Source: Amycolatopsis lexingtonensis
Lineage (GTDB): Bacteria > Actinomycetota > Actinomycetes > Mycobacteriales > Pseudonocardiaceae
DNA length: 64,000 bases
Assembly (NCBI RefSeq): GCF_014873755.1
Contig: NZ_JADBEG010000001.1
Location: 10,485,001-10,549,000, forward strand
Direction: 5' to 3'
In this document: piece by piece, positions 21,110 through 30,646 of the stretch
Layout: every line of letters starts with the position of its first letter
How positions within the stretch are numbered: position 1 is the first letter of the stretch
Made by a program: the position numbers and the translations under genes
Notes under the pieces: model-generated
What the model saw: only the letters and a program-made list of their open reading frames with translations
Told to the model about the DNA's origin: nothing
Database searches by the model: none

Positions 21110-23602
21110 ATGGCTGGGTCGGCGACGAGGAAGAGAAGCACGGGAAGCGGCGCGAAGGGAGCGGCGGCGCGGAAGCCGCGTACACCCGCGAAGCCACGTC
21201 CACGTTCGTCGCCCGCCCGCAAGCCTGCCCCGCGCCGCAAGACGCCCGGGATCTTCGGCAAGGGCGTCCGCGGCACCTGGAACCTGCTGGCCAAGGGCAC
21301 CGGCACGCTGGCCCGCACGGTCGGCCGCACCCGTGAGCTCGAGCCCGAGCACCGCCGTGACGGCCTCGCGCTGGGCCTGATCGCGCTGGCCATCATCGCC
21401 GCCGTCGGGGTCTGGTGGCGGGCCGCCGGGCCGATCGGCGCCGGCGTCGAGATCGCCACCCGGACCGTGCTCGGTGCCGGGGCGGTGACGCTTCCGCTGG
21501 TGCTGGTCGTGGTCGCCGTCGCGCTGATGCGGTCCGAGCCGCACCCCGAGACCCGGCCGCGGATGGTCATCGGCACGATCATGGTCGTCCTGTCGGTGCT
21601 CGGGATGCTGCACATCTTCACCGCGCTCCCGGCCACCAACGACGGCCGGATGTACGCCGGCGGCATCATCGGCGCCTTCTCCGGCGGCCTGCTGACCATG
21701 GGCGTCACCACCTGGGTCGCCGTGCCGCTGCTGATCCTCGCGCTCGTCTTCGGCATCCTCGTCTTCACCGGCACGCCGGTCCGCGAGATCCCGCAGCGGC
21801 TGCGCAACTGGGGCCTCGACGAGGAGGAGATCGCCGAGGCCGAGGCGCTGCGCTCCGGGTTCGCCACCGACGAGGACGCCGTCACCGAGGCCGACCCGAA
21901 GTCCGCGCGGCTGCGCAAGCCGTCCCGCCGCCGTCAGGCCAGCGACGCCGAACCCGAGCAGCTCGACATCGACGCGATGCTGGCCGAGCCGCCGACGCCG
22001 ATCAAGCCGCCCAAGGCCGTGCCCAAGCCGGTCGAGGTGCCCGAGAAGAAGCCGAAGAAGCCCGCGGAGCCGCCGCTCGCCGTCACGCGGACCGTCGAAG
22101 GCGACTACCAGCTCCCGCCGCCCGACCTGCTGAAGCTCGGCGACGCGCCGAAGTCCCGCAGCAAGGCCAACGACGCCATGATCGAGGCGATCACCGGCGT
22201 GCTGGAGCAGTTCAACGTCGACGCGCAGGTCACCGGCTTCACCCGCGGGCCCACGGTCACCCGCTACGAGGTCGAGCTCGGCCCGGGCGTGAAGGTCGAG
22301 AAGATCACCGCGCTGACCAAGAACATCGCCTACGCGGTGGCCACCGACAACGTCCGGCTGCTGGCCCCGATCCCCGGCAAGTCGGCGGTCGGCATCGAGG
22401 TGCCGAACTCCGACCGCGAGATGGTCCGCCTGGGTGACGTCCTGCGCGCGCCGTCCACGGTCAAGGACAACCACCCGATGGTGATCGGCCTCGGCAAGGA
22501 CATCGAGGGCCACTTCGTCACCGCGAACCTGACGAAGATGCCCCACCTGCTGGTCGCCGGTTCCACCGGTTCCGGTAAGTCGAGCTTCGTCAACTCGATG
22601 CTGGTGTCGCTGCTCGCGCGCTCGACGCCGGACGAGTGCCGGATGATCCTGATCGACCCGAAGATGGTCGAGCTGACGCCGTACGAGGGCATCCCGCACC
22701 TGATCACGCCCATCATCACCCAGCCGAAGAAGGCCGCCGCCGCGCTGGCCTGGCTGGTGGAGGAGATGGAGCAGCGCTACCAGGACATGCAGGTCAACAA
22801 GGTCCGGCACATCGACGACTACAACAAGAAGGTGAAGTCCGGCGAGATCACCGCGCCGCCGGGGTCCGAGCGCGAGTACCGGCCCTACCCGTACATCATG
22901 GCGATCGTCGACGAGCTCGCCGACCTGATGATGACCGCCCCGCGCGACGTCGAGGACGCGATCGTCCGGATCACCCAGAAGGCGCGTGCCGCGGGGATCC
23001 ACCTGGTCCTGGCGACGCAGCGGCCGTCGGTCGACGTCGTCACCGGCCTGATCAAGACGAACGTGCCTTCGCGGCTGGCGTTCGCGACGTCGTCGCTGAC
23101 CGACTCGCGGGTCATCCTCGACCAGCCGGGCGCGGAGAAGCTGATCGGCATGGGCGACGCGCTCTACCTGCCGATGGGCGCCGGGAAACCGGTCCGCATC
23201 CAGGGCGCGTTCGTCGGCGACGAGGAGATCGCCGCGGTCGTCAACTACGCCAAGGAGCAGGCGCAGCCGGACTACCAGGACGGCGTCACGGCGCAGAAGG
23301 CCGGCGAGAAGAAGGAGATCGACCCGGACATCGGGGACGACCTGGACGTCCTGCTGCAGGCGGCCGAGCTGATCGTGACGTCGCAGTTCGGCTCGACGTC
23401 GATGCTGCAGCGCAAGCTGCGGGTCGGCTTCGCCAAGGCCGGCCGGCTGATGGACCTGCTGGAAAGCCGCGGCGTGGTCGGCCCGTCGGAGGGCTCGAAG
23501 GCCCGCGACGTGCTGATCAAGCCGGAGGAGCTGGAAGGCGTCCTGTACATGATCCGCGGCGGCGGCCCGGTGGACGCGGACGCCGGCGGCGACGAGGAAT
23601 AG
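21110..23602 (+). CDS. ftsK: DNA translocase FtsK/SpoIIIE
   Basis: 830 residues. The N terminus is very basic (residues 1-75), followed by four membrane helices (about residues 85-220) and an acidic/Pro linker. The motor domain has the alpha subdomain (FTRGPTVTRYEVELGPGVK), Walker A GSTGSGKS (484-491), Walker B in the IVDELADLMM segment and RITQKARAAGIHL. The C-terminal gamma winged helix (LIVTSQFGSTSMLQRKLRVG) reads KOPS-like sequences. The protein pumps chromosome termini through the septum. It belongs to the conserved block shared with M. tuberculosis Rv2748c. Confidence 0.96.
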   Translation: MAGSATRKRSTGSGAKGAAARKPRTPAKPRPRSSPARKPAPRRKTPGIFGKGVRGTWNLLAKGTGTLARTVGRTRELEPEHRRDGLALGLIALAIIAAVGVWWRAAGPIGAGVEIATRTVLGAGAVTLPLVLVVVAVALMRSEPHPETRPRMVIGTIMVVLSVLGMLHIFTALPATNDGRMYAGGIIGAFSGGLLTMGVTTWVAVPLLILALVFGILVFTGTPVREIPQRLRNWGLDEEEIAEAEALRSGFATDEDAVTEADPKSARLRKPSRRRQASDAEPEQLDIDAMLAEPPTPIKPPKAVPKPVEVPEKKPKKPAEPPLAVTRTVEGDYQLPPPDLLKLGDAPKSRSKANDAMIEAITGVLEQFNVDAQVTGFTRGPTVTRYEVELGPGVKVEKITALTKNIAYAVATDNVRLLAPIPGKSAVGIEVPNSDREMVRLGDVLRAPSTVKDNHPMVIGLGKDIEGHFVTANLTKMPHLLVAGSTGSGKSSFVNSMLVSLLARSTPDECRMILIDPKMVELTPYEGIPHLITPIITQPKKAAAALAWLVEEMEQRYQDMQVNKVRHIDDYNKKVKSGEITAPPGSEREYRPYPYIMAIVDELADLMMTAPRDVEDAIVRITQKARAAGIHLVLATQRPSVDVVTGLIKTNVPSRLAFATSSLTDSRVILDQPGAEKLIGMGDALYLPMGAGKPVRIQGAFVGDEEIAAVVNYAKEQAQPDYQDGVTAQKAGEKKEIDPDIGDDLDVLLQAAELIVTSQFGSTSMLQRKLRVGFAKAGRLMDLLESRGVVGPSEGSKARDVLIKPEELEGVLYMIRGGGPVDADAGGDEE

Positions 23603-23685
23603 CCGGCCCCTGGTTGGTGCTTCAGGCTGTTCTGTGCGGTTTACTGGTGCGAAACGGCACGAAGCGCTGCGGAGGAGGTGTTCAG

Positions 23686-24909
23686 GTGCTGCGGAGTTTC
23701 CGGCTGGGCAACCACCGCTCGTTCCGCGATGAGCAGGAGCTGCTGCTGATGCCCGCCCGGCCGGGCGACACCCGCCCGGCCGTCCCGGTCGCGGCGATCT
23801 ACGGAGCGAATGCCTCCGGTAAGTCGAACTTGCTGAACGGTTTCTGGTTCATGCAGACGGCTGTGCTCGAAACTGTCGGCGGCATCGGTGCGGGAGACGG
23901 CTTCCGGCTCGACGACGGCGACGAGGAAAAGTCTTCGTCCTACGTGGTCGAGCTCGTCGTGGACGGGAACCGCTACACCTACGGGTTCGTCGTTCGAGGC
24001 GACATCGTCGAACAAGAGTGGTTGTACTCGTACCCGGAGAAGCGCCGGAGGGTGCTCCTCGAGCGAACCGGAGAACACCTCAAGTTCGGCAGCACCGTCC
24101 CGGACCTCAAGACCAAGCTGACCGTCTTGGACGGGCTCATCCGGCCGGATGCGCTTGTACTCGGTATCTGCAAGCGCCTCTCGCTGGAGCCGTTGATGCC
24201 GGTGTACGAGTGGTTCGAAGCTGGGATGCGCATCCACTACCGATATTCGGAGGACGGCGTGCGTCCGCTCGTCGAGCGGGTCGCCGCCCACCTTCGACGG
24301 GGTCCTGAACACCGACGGCGGCTGCTGAGTCTGTTGGTGGCTGCCGATGTCGGCATTACCGATATCTCGGTCGAGGACATCGGCGAGCCCGACCGTCAGC
24401 CGCATGGCCTCATGACGCTGCAGCGGGCGCGGCGGCCTGGCCCGGGGCAATCGCGGCTGAAGTTCAGACACGGCACTTCGGACGTTCCCTTCGACTTGGT
24501 CGACGAGTCCGCCGGCACCTTGAACTGGCTTGATCTCCTGCCGTCGGTGCTCGACGTGCTTGACTCCGGTCAGCTGTTCGTGGTCGACGAGATCGACGGC
24601 AGCCTCCACCCGAGGTTGACCGCGAAACTGATCGAGCTGTTCCAGTCAGCGGAAACGAATCCGCACCGCGCACAGTTGGTCTTCACGACGCACGACACGA
24701 GCCTGCTGGGGACCATGCTGGGCGGAGACCTGCTGGACCGTGATCAGGTGTGGTTCGTGGAGAAGGGAACGGACGGCGCCAGCGAGCTGTACCCGCTCAC
24801 CGACTTCAAACCGCGCAAGGATCAGAACACCGAGCGACGGTATCTCGCCGGTAGCTACGGCGCTGTTCCGATCCTCGGTGATTTCCCGGAAGCGATCGCC
24901 GAACGGTGA
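23686..24909 (+). CDS. AAA/ABC-type ATPase of an AbiL/RloAB-like defence pair
   Basis: 407 residues, cytoplasmic. Walker A is G40-A-N-A-S-G-K-S47. An ABC-like signature lies at D273-E-S-A-G-T278, Walker B ends at D301-E302 in [12 protein letters not shown], and the switch histidine is H336 in TTHDTSLL. This is the AAA_15/AAA_21 (OLD/RecF-like) layout of RloA/AbiLi ATPases, which pair with a Toprim-like effector; the next gene encodes exactly such a partner, overlapping by GTGA. The GTG at 23686 has GGAGGAGG seven bases upstream. Base composition is less GC-rich than ftsK, consistent with acquisition. It probably senses phage infection and licenses the partner nuclease; that role is inferred from the family. 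Confidence 0.85.
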   Translation: MLRSFRLGNHRSFRDEQELLLMPARPGDTRPAVPVAAIYGANASGKSNLLNGFWFMQTAVLETVGGIGAGDGFRLDDGDEEKSSSYVVELVVDGNRYTYGFVVRGDIVEQEWLYSYPEKRRRVLLERTGEHLKFGSTVPDLKTKLTVLDGLIRPDALVLGICKRLSLEPLMPVYEWFEAGMRIHYRYSEDGVRPLVERVAAHLRRGPEHRRRLLSLLVAADVGITDISVEDIGEPDRQPHGLMTLQRARRPGPGQSRLKFRHGTSDVPFDLVDESAGTLNWLDLLPSVLDVLDSGQLFVVDEIDGSLHPRLTAKLIELFQSAETNPHRAQLVFTTHDTSLLGTMLGGDLLDRDQVWFVEKGTDGASELYPLTDFKPRKDQNTERRYLAGSYGAVPILGDFPEAIAER

Positions 24910-25469
24910 CCAGACGGGAAAACAGCGATCGGCGGCGTCCCGCGTCCCGGGAGCCGAGGCTCTCCCTGTTGGTGGTCTGCGGCGCCAAGGCAACGGAGCC
25001 GGCGTACCTCGAAGGGCTGAAACGTGCTCGCCGAAATCCTGCTGTCACAGTGAAGGTTCAGGTCAAAGCGGCAGATCCCGAAGCGGTCGTCAGGTACGCC
25101 GCGGGTCTGGACGATCAGACGAGCGGTGCATATGACGAGGTGTGGTGTGTCGTCGACGTCGACGAATTCGACCTTGAGCGGGCTGTCGTGCTCGCTCGCC
25201 GTCTTCGGGTGAACCTCGCGGTCTCGAACCCTTGCTTCGAATACTGGCTGCTGCTTCATTTCGAAGCTTGCGCAGCGCCTATGACGTGCTACAGCGAGGT
25301 GGAAAAGCGGTTGCTCCGGCACGTGCCCGGCTACCGTAAGTCCGCTTTGCGATTCGCTCACTACGAACACGGCGTCGATGCCGCGGTGCGGCGTTCGCGC
25401 CACCCCGATGCCGGGCACGCTCGCAATCCGTCAACACAGGTAGGCCTGCTTGTCGAGAGGATGAGCTGA
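24906..25469 (+). CDS. RloB-family (Toprim-like) putative defence effector
   Basis: 187 residues. Family hallmarks: the N-terminal strand-loop [18 protein letters not shown] (21-38), the acidic V-D84-V-D86-E87 strand and [14 protein letters not shown] (107-120), which matches the RloB consensus closely. RloB proteins have a Toprim-like nuclease fold and accompany AAA ATPases in AbiL and related abortive-infection systems. The canonical loop is C-E-G-x-x-T-E; here it reads C25-G-A-K-A-T-E31, so the usual first glutamate is absent while E31 and the D-x-D pair remain. GTG start overlapping the ATPase stop by 4 bp. Confidence 0.85.
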   Translation: MTRRENSDRRRPASREPRLSLLVVCGAKATEPAYLEGLKRARRNPAVTVKVQVKAADPEAVVRYAAGLDDQTSGAYDEVWCVVDVDEFDLERAVVLARRLRVNLAVSNPCFEYWLLLHFEACAAPMTCYSEVEKRLLRHVPGYRKSALRFAHYEHGVDAAVRRSRHPDAGHARNPSTQVGLLVERMS

Positions 25470-25510
25470 GCCCGTGCAACCCGCCGCCGGGTCCGTTCCG
25501 TCCTGAGCAC

Positions 25511-25945
25511 GTGGACCTACAGCGATTCGTAGCCGGACTGTTCGCCTTCGCCGTCGTCACGGTGGGCGCCGGGAGCTCGGTCGCCACCGGGCAGCCCGCC
25601 GCCCCCGGGCCCGCCGCGCCACCGTCCCCGACGGTGAGCGCCCCGGCGGGCCACGACGTCACCCTGCGGCTCGGGCAGGAGGCCGCCGTGCAGGGCAAGG
25701 ACCTGACTGTGCGCTACACCCGGGTCGTCTCGGACTCGCGGTGCCGCCCGAACATGACCTGCATCTGGCAGGGGGAGGCCACGCTGGCGTTCCTGCTGAA
25801 GGAGCCCGGCCGCGGCGAGAGCACCACGGCCGAGCTGCACAGCGGCCCGCGCACCGGCCCGCAGGCGACGTCGTTCGCCGCCAGCCGGGTCGAGCTGGTG
25901 TCGGTCAGCGAGGACGGCGGGGAGGCCACGGTCCGGATCAGCTGA
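25511..25945 (+). CDS. Secreted protein of unknown function
   Basis: 144 residues from a GTG start. An N-terminal signal peptide (residues 1-26, hydrophobic LFAFAVVTVGAG) is followed by a Pro/Ala linker and a roughly 95-residue domain with two cysteines (SRCRPNMTCIWQGE) that probably form a disulphide. C-x4-CxWxGE is a pattern seen in small secreted actinobacterial proteins of unknown role. The last bases overlap the convergent nitroreductase gene by 8 bp. Confidence 0.65.
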   Translation: MDLQRFVAGLFAFAVVTVGAGSSVATGQPAAPGPAAPPSPTVSAPAGHDVTLRLGQEAAVQGKDLTVRYTRVVSDSRCRPNMTCIWQGEATLAFLLKEPGRGESTTAELHSGPRTGPQATSFAASRVELVSVSEDGGEATVRIS

Positions 25946-26546
25946 GCGGCGTGCCCCAGTGGTCCTGGTAGGCCACTTCGGACAGCGGGTTCCGCGGCGC
26001 GGGCTTGAAGTCCGGCACGGTCGTGTAAGCCACCGGCAGCAGGCCGGCCTGCGTGTGGCCGTCCGGGATGCCGAGGATCTCGGCCGCCTCGGCCTCGCGG
26101 GAGAGGTGGTACGTCGTGAGCGTCGAGCCCAGGCCGCGCGAGCGCAGGGCCAGCTGGAAGTTCCACACCGCCGGGAAGATGCCGCCGTAGAACGCCGCGT
26201 CGGCCGCGTTGTCGCCGGTGGGGCGCCCGCGCAGGACCGGGATCACGAACACCGGGACGCGCTCGATCACGTCGATCAGGTGCCGCCCGGACGCGAGCGC
26301 CCGCGGGTCGGCGTCGGCCTTGTCTGCCAGGTAGGCCTCGCCGACCTCGCGGAACAGCACCCCGAGCCGGTTCTTGACCTCCTGGTCGCGCACCACGAGC
26401 CAGCGCCAGGCCTGGACGTTCCCGGGCGTCGGCGCCTGCAACGCGAGGTTCAGGCACTCCTCGAGGACGCCGGGTTCGACCGGCCGCTCGAGGTCGAGCT
26501 TGCGGCGCACCGCGCGGGTTGTGCTGAGCAGGTGATCGATCTCCAT
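25938..26546 (-). CDS. Nitroreductase family protein
   Basis: 202 residues with an FMN-dependent nitroreductase fold. TTRAVRRKLD at the N terminus is the R-[ST]-x-R FMN-binding motif, ALQAPTPGNVQAWRWLVV is the second conserved block, and GLGSTLTTYHLS is the third. It reduces nitroaromatics, quinones or flavin-like substrates with NAD(P)H. ATG start 53 bp from the phospholipase gene's stop, on the same strand. Confidence 0.9.
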   Translation of the reverse strand: MEIDHLLSTTRAVRRKLDLERPVEPGVLEECLNLALQAPTPGNVQAWRWLVVRDQEVKNRLGVLFREVGEAYLADKADADPRALASGRHLIDVIERVPVFVIPVLRGRPTGDNAADAAFYGGIFPAVWNFQLALRSRGLGSTLTTYHLSREAEAAEILGIPDGHTQAGLLPVAYTTVPDFKPAPRNPLSEVAYQDHWGTPLS

Positions 26547-26598
26547 GCCCCCATCCTGGCCCAGGCGCGCCCGAGCGCACCCGGGCCGGGGGAGTGGC

Positions 26599-27033
26599 TC
26601 AGCCGCCGAACTTGCGGACGGCCTGGTAGTACGTCCAGGCGGCGCCCTTGCAGGCCAGGTTGGACCCGCACACGCTCTTGAGATCGCTGTAGAGGTTGTC
26701 GTCGATCTTCAGCCGGTTCGCCTCGGTGAAGCGGCCCTGCTTCTTGTAGTTGCGGTAGCCGAAGTCGTGCCGGTGGCAGCCGGGCAGGAACTGCCAGCCG
26801 AACGGCGTGTCCGGCGACCACGAGCAGCCGTCCGACGACCAGTCGAGCTGGCCGGAGTAGGGCGCCTGGTTCCGGATCGACTCGAACCCGGACAGGGACG
26901 TGGAGAAGAGGTACTGGTCGGTGACCGCCGGGATGTCGACGGCCGCCGCGGTGCCGGCGCCCGCGAGGACGCCTCCGCCGACAGTCACGGCCACCGCCAC
27001 GGTGGCCCCCAGGTTCCGCAGTGTCGTGCGCAT
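26599..27033 (-). CDS. Secreted prokaryotic phospholipase A2
   Basis: 144 residues. A signal peptide of about 30 residues ends AGTAAA-VDIP. The mature domain has the catalytic CHRHDFGYRNYKKQGRF motif of prokaryotic PLA2, with the His-Asp pair and calcium-site Tyr, and four cysteines for two disulphides (DGCSW, GCHRH, SVCGS, ACKGA). It hydrolyses the sn-2 ester of phospholipids outside the cell. The ATG at 27033 follows AAGGAAG. Longer upstream frames would bury the signal peptide and are rejected. Confidence 0.93.
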   Translation of the reverse strand: MRTTLRNLGATVAVAVTVGGGVLAGAGTAAAVDIPAVTDQYLFSTSLSGFESIRNQAPYSGQLDWSSDGCSWSPDTPFGWQFLPGCHRHDFGYRNYKKQGRFTEANRLKIDDNLYSDLKSVCGSNLACKGAAWTYYQAVRKFGG

Positions 27034-27283
27034 CGTTGCTTCCTTGCCGATCGAGTGACTTGGTGCCCGATCAGCTTCGGGCAGCACAGTGGTGCAGGTC
27101 ACCGCCCGAAAGGAGGTTGTCGGGAAAATTTCCCCCTGACTTCGGCCCCTAGGTGGGAATTGGCCAGATGACTTAGGGGTTGCGCGCCCAGCCGGTCCCG
27201 ATGTCATGAGCGGGTCGTTCATCGCGGAGGAACGTCAGGGCTCCGGCAAAGTCGCGTTGGTGCAGCCCGCAGCGTTGCACCAG

Positions 27284-27338
27284 CGTCTTGAATGACTCAT
27301 TCAGGACCTCCGAAGACCTGAATGAGTCATTCAAGACG
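27284..27338. repeat. Palindromic extragenic repeat, copy 1
   Basis: A perfect 22-bp inverted repeat (27284-27305 and 27317-27338) around an 11-nt loop, ACCTCCGAAGA. Each arm contains the 15-bp palindrome TGAATGASTCATTCA. Homology to copy 2 (43194-43248, opposite orientation) extends outside the arms: a GGCAAAGTCG block about 30 bp on one side and TGGGGCGAGCGGGTCACC on the other. Placed between the argA stop and the phospholipase promoter. The rest of 27034-27400 shows no gene. Confidence 0.85.
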
Positions 27339-27400
27339 TGGGGCGAGCGGGTCACCGACGGCGACGCCCGCTCGGCGCGACGAGGACCAGCTCGGGCGCC

Positions 27401-27910
27401 TCAGAGCTGCAGCAGCATCCGCGAATTGCCCAGCGTGTTCGGCTTCACGTACGGCAGGTCCAGGAACTCGGCCACACCCGTGTCGTGCGACCGCCGCATC
27501 TCCTCGTACACCTCGTGCGAAACCGGCGTCCCGTCGATCTCCACGAACCCGTGGCCGGCGAAGAACTTCGTCTCGAAGGTCAGCACGAACAGCCGGCGGA
27601 GACCGAGCTCACGGGCCTCCTCGACCAGGCGGGCCACCAGCACCCGCCCGACGCCCTGGCCGCGCACCGCCTTGTCGACCACCACCGTGCGCAGCTCGGC
27701 GATGTCCTCCCAGAGCACGTGCAGCGCGGCCGCGCCGACCAGTTCGTCACCCAGCTCGGCGACCCAGAACTCCTGGACCGCCTCGTACAGCGTGACCAGG
27801 TCCTTCTCCAGCAGGACGCGCCCGGCGTCCGAGTCGACGAGGGTCTTGATCTTGCGGACGTCGGCGATCCGCGCGCGGCGGACGGTCGGGCGGGGGGTGT
27901 CGGACGGCAC
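27401..27910 (-). CDS. argA: Amino-acid N-acetyltransferase (ArgA-type GNAT)
   Basis: 169 residues of the single-domain GNAT type that makes N-acetylglutamate, the first step of arginine synthesis, in M. tuberculosis (Rv2747). It has the same length class and chromosomal position (between ftsK and rimO/pgsA). The acetyl-CoA motif is [19 protein letters not shown], followed by [18 protein letters not shown] and a conserved C-terminal [21 protein letters not shown]. The GTG at 27910 is chosen from the [10 protein letters not shown] start of the domain. Divergent from rimO with a 96-bp promoter region. Confidence 0.88.
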   Translation of the reverse strand: MPSDTPRPTVRRARIADVRKIKTLVDSDAGRVLLEKDLVTLYEAVQEFWVAELGDELVGAAALHVLWEDIAELRTVVVDKAVRGQGVGRVLVARLVEEARELGLRRLFVLTFETKFFAGHGFVEIDGTPVSHEVYEEMRRSHDTGVAEFLDLPYVKPNTLGNSRMLLQL

Positions 27911-28006
27911 GATCGTCAAGCCTGCCACATCGTCCGGTGCGGGCGGCGACACGACCGGGCTACGCCGTCGTCGGGCCGCGCGGGACCGGCGGCTACCCTG
28001 AACGTC

Positions 28007-29443
28007 GTGCCTTCCCCTGCCACGGACCCAGCCGCCACCCGACGCGTCTCCCTGCTGACCCTGGGCTGCGCCCGCAACGAGGTCGACTCGGAGGAGCTCG
28101 CGGGCCGGCTCGCGGCCGGCGGCTGGGAGCTGGCGGCCGATCCCGAAGAGTCCGACGTCGTGGTGGTCAACACCTGCGGCTTCGTCGAATCGGCCAAAAA
28201 GGACTCGGTCGACACGCTGCTGGCGGCGTCGGACACCGGCAAGAAGGTCGTCGCCGTCGGCTGCATGGCCGAGCGCTACGGCCACGAGCTCGCCGACAGC
28301 CTCCCCGAAGCCGACGCCGTGCTGGGCTTCGACCACTACGCCGACCTCTCGGCCCGGCTCGACGACGTCGTCGCCGGCCGCAAGATCGCCTCGCACACCC
28401 CCGGCGACCGCCGCAAGCTGCTGCCGATCAGCCCGGTCCAGCGGCCTGCCGCCGCCGAGACCGTCGAGGTCCCGGGGCACGCGCAGCACGGCTGGGGTCC
28501 CCGGGTGCTGCGCACGCGCCTCGACGACTCGCCGGTAGCCGCGCTGAAGATCGCCTCCGGCTGCGACCGGCGCTGCTCGTTCTGCGCGATCCCGTCGTTC
28601 CGCGGCTCCTTCGTCTCGCGGCAGCCCGACGAGATCGTCGCCGAGGCGATGTGGCTGGCCGAACACGGCGTCAAGGAGCTGTTCCTGGTCAGCGAGAACT
28701 CGACGTCCTACGGCAAGGACTTCGGCCGTGACGGCGCCACCGCCCTGGAGCGGCTGCTGCCGCGCCTGGCGGAGATCGACGGCATCGAGCGCGTCCGCGT
28801 CTCCTACCTGCAGCCGGCCGAGACGCGCCCGCAGCTGGTCAAGGCCATCGCCACCACGCCGGGCGTCGCCGAGTACTTCGACCTGTCGTTCCAGCACTCC
28901 AGCGAGCAGGTGCTGCGCCGGATGCGCCGGTTCGGCTCGACCGACTCGTTCCTGGCGCTGACCGAGCAGATCCGCGAGTACGCGCCCGAGGCGGGCATCC
29001 GCACCAACGTCATCGTCGGCTTCCCCGGCGAGACCGAGCACGACCTGAGCGAGCTGGAACGCTTCCTGACCGGCGCGCGCCTCGACGCGGTCGGCGTCTT
29101 CGGCTACTCCGACGAAGACGGCACCGAGGCCGAGGGCTTCGACGGCAAGCTGGACGCCGACGAGGTCGCGAAGCGCGTCACGCGGATCTCGGCGCTGGTC
29201 GAGGAGCTGACCGCGCAGCGCGCCGAGGACCGGATCGGCACCTTCGTCGACGTCCTCGTCGAGCTGGACGACGACGGCGAGCTCACCGGCCGCGCCGCGC
29301 ACCAGGCCCCCGAGGTCGACGGCGAGTGCGTCATCCTCGACGCGCCGGAGAAGACGGAGGTCGGTGACTTCCTGCGCTGCGAGGTCGTCGACTCCGCGGG
29401 CGTGGACCTGATCGTCCGCGCGGTGCCGGACGCCGACCGGTGA
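28007..29443 (+). CDS. rimO: Ribosomal protein S12 methylthiotransferase RimO
   Basis: 478 residues. UPF0004 domain with three cysteines ([36 protein letters not shown]) binding one cluster; radical-SAM domain with C186-x3-C190-x2-C193; C-terminal TRAM domain (about residues 410-475). It adds a methylthio group to an aspartate of S12. The GTG at 28007 immediately precedes the first conserved strand; longer upstream frames have no support. Overlaps pgsA by 4 bp. Confidence 0.95.
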   Translation: MPSPATDPAATRRVSLLTLGCARNEVDSEELAGRLAAGGWELAADPEESDVVVVNTCGFVESAKKDSVDTLLAASDTGKKVVAVGCMAERYGHELADSLPEADAVLGFDHYADLSARLDDVVAGRKIASHTPGDRRKLLPISPVQRPAAAETVEVPGHAQHGWGPRVLRTRLDDSPVAALKIASGCDRRCSFCAIPSFRGSFVSRQPDEIVAEAMWLAEHGVKELFLVSENSTSYGKDFGRDGATALERLLPRLAEIDGIERVRVSYLQPAETRPQLVKAIATTPGVAEYFDLSFQHSSEQVLRRMRRFGSTDSFLALTEQIREYAPEAGIRTNVIVGFPGETEHDLSELERFLTGARLDAVGVFGYSDEDGTEAEGFDGKLDADEVAKRVTRISALVEELTAQRAEDRIGTFVDVLVELDDDGELTGRAAHQAPEVDGECVILDAPEKTEVGDFLRCEVVDSAGVDLIVRAVPDADR

Positions 29444-30081
29444 GTGCGCTCCCCAGCGACGCCGCCGACGAGGGCCTGACTCACGAAGCCCCCGCCCAGG
29501 TCCCCGAGCCGACCCCGGTCCCCACGCTCAACGTCGCGAACCTGCTGACGCTCTCGCGGCTGGTCCTGGTGCCGCTGTTCGTGGTCGCGCTGTTCGTCGG
29601 CGACGGCCACGACACGACCTGGCGCGCGCTCGCGACCGGCCTGTTCGCCATCGCCTCGGCCACCGACCAGCTGGACGGCTGGGTGGCCCGCAAGTACGGC
29701 CTGATCACCGACTTCGGCAAGATCGCCGACCCGATCGCGGACAAGGCGCTGACCGGCGCCGCGCTGGTCGGGCTGAGCGTCCTGGGCGAGCTCGGCTGGT
29801 GGGTCACGATCGTCATCGCGGTCCGTGAGATCGGCGTCACGCTGCTGCGCTTCTGGGTGATCCGCCACGGCGTGATCCCGGCGAGCCGGGGCGGCAAGGC
29901 GAAGACGATGGCCCAGATCGCGGCCATCGTGGCGTATCTGCTGCCGCTGCCGGCCGGCGCGGACCCGGTCCGGTGGTCGCTGATGGGCCTGGCCCTGGTG
30001 CTGACCGTGGTCACCGGCGTCGACTACCTGGTCCGGGCCGTGCGGCTGCGCGCGGCCGGGCGCCGGGTCACCGGGAGCTGA
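29440..30081 (+). CDS. pgsA: CDP-diacylglycerol-glycerol-3-phosphate 3-phosphatidyltransferase
   Basis: 213 residues with about five membrane helices. The CDP-alcohol phosphatidyltransferase signature D-G-x2-A-R-x8-G-x3-D-x3-D is intact: [10 protein letters not shown], then [12 protein letters not shown]. It makes phosphatidylglycerophosphate, the precursor of phosphatidylglycerol and cardiolipin. GTG start inside the rimO stop (GTGA). Syntenic with Rv2746c (pgsA3). Confidence 0.93.
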   Translation: MSALPSDAADEGLTHEAPAQVPEPTPVPTLNVANLLTLSRLVLVPLFVVALFVGDGHDTTWRALATGLFAIASATDQLDGWVARKYGLITDFGKIADPIADKALTGAALVGLSVLGELGWWVTIVIAVREIGVTLLRFWVIRHGVIPASRGGKAKTMAQIAAIVAYLLPLPAGADPVRWSLMGLALVLTVVTGVDYLVRAVRLRAAGRRVTGS

Positions 30082-30085
30082 CGGC

Positions 30086-30547
30086 GTGGAGGCGCGGGAG
30101 CTGGTCGCGGCCCTGACCGCGCGCGGCGAGACCGTGGCCGCGGCCGAGTCGCTGACCGCGGGGCTGGTCTGCGCGACCCTCGCGACGGTGCCGGGAGCGA
30201 GCGCCGTCCTGCGCGGTGGTCTCGTGGTCTACGCCACCGAGCTGAAGACCGCCCTGGCCGGGGTGGCCGCGGACCTGCTGGCCGAGCACGGCGCCGTCCA
30301 CCCGGAGGTCGCCGCCCAGCTGGCCGAAGGCGCCCGCGACCGGTGCGGATCGACCTGGGGCCTCGGGCTCACCGGCGTGGCGGGTCCATCGGCACAGGAC
30401 GGGGTCGAGCCCGGCACCGTGCACGTCGGGCTGGCCGGGCCGGGAACACGCACAGTCCGTACGCTGGGCTTGAGCGGGGATCGCGACTTGATCAGGACCC
30501 GATCGGTCCAAGCCGCGTTTGCCCTGCTCGGGGAACATCTGACGTGA
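30086..30547 (+). CDS. cinA: CinA family nicotinamide-nucleotide amidase
   Basis: 153 residues corresponding to the C-terminal CinA (PncC) domain alone: AAAESLTAGLV, the KTALAGV segment after the VYATELK strand, and LGLTGVAGPSAQDGVEPGTVHVGL. It deamidates NMN for pyridine-nucleotide salvage. GTG start 4 bp after pgsA, so it is part of that operon. The stand-alone form is usual in actinobacteria. Confidence 0.9.
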   Translation: MEARELVAALTARGETVAAAESLTAGLVCATLATVPGASAVLRGGLVVYATELKTALAGVAADLLAEHGAVHPEVAAQLAEGARDRCGSTWGLGLTGVAGPSAQDGVEPGTVHVGLAGPGTRTVRTLGLSGDRDLIRTRSVQAAFALLGEHLT

Positions 30548-30554
30548 ATCGGGC

Positions 30555-30571
30555 GTTCGCCCTTGGCGTAC
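30555..30571 (+). promoter_or_regulatory. Candidate ClgR box upstream of clgR
   Basis: GTTCGCCCTTGGCGTAC is a near-perfect inverted repeat (GTTCGCC / GGCGTAC, one mismatch) and fits the published actinobacterial ClgR consensus WCGCYNANRGCGW except at the central A. It lies 76 bp before the clgR start, just after the cinA stop, where autoactivation would be expected. Confidence 0.6.
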
Positions 30572-30646
30572 TGGCACACCAACTCCTGCGCCCAGGGCAC
30601 CGCTCTGGGTAACGTAGGGGGTACTTGTACGGAAGGGAGGCGCGTG

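Noticed and set aside
27200..27355. Short peptides running through the palindromic repeats (VLNDSF...FKT pattern)
   Set aside because: The same peptide-like pattern appears in every repeat copy and on both strands, as expected from a palindrome; not a protein family.
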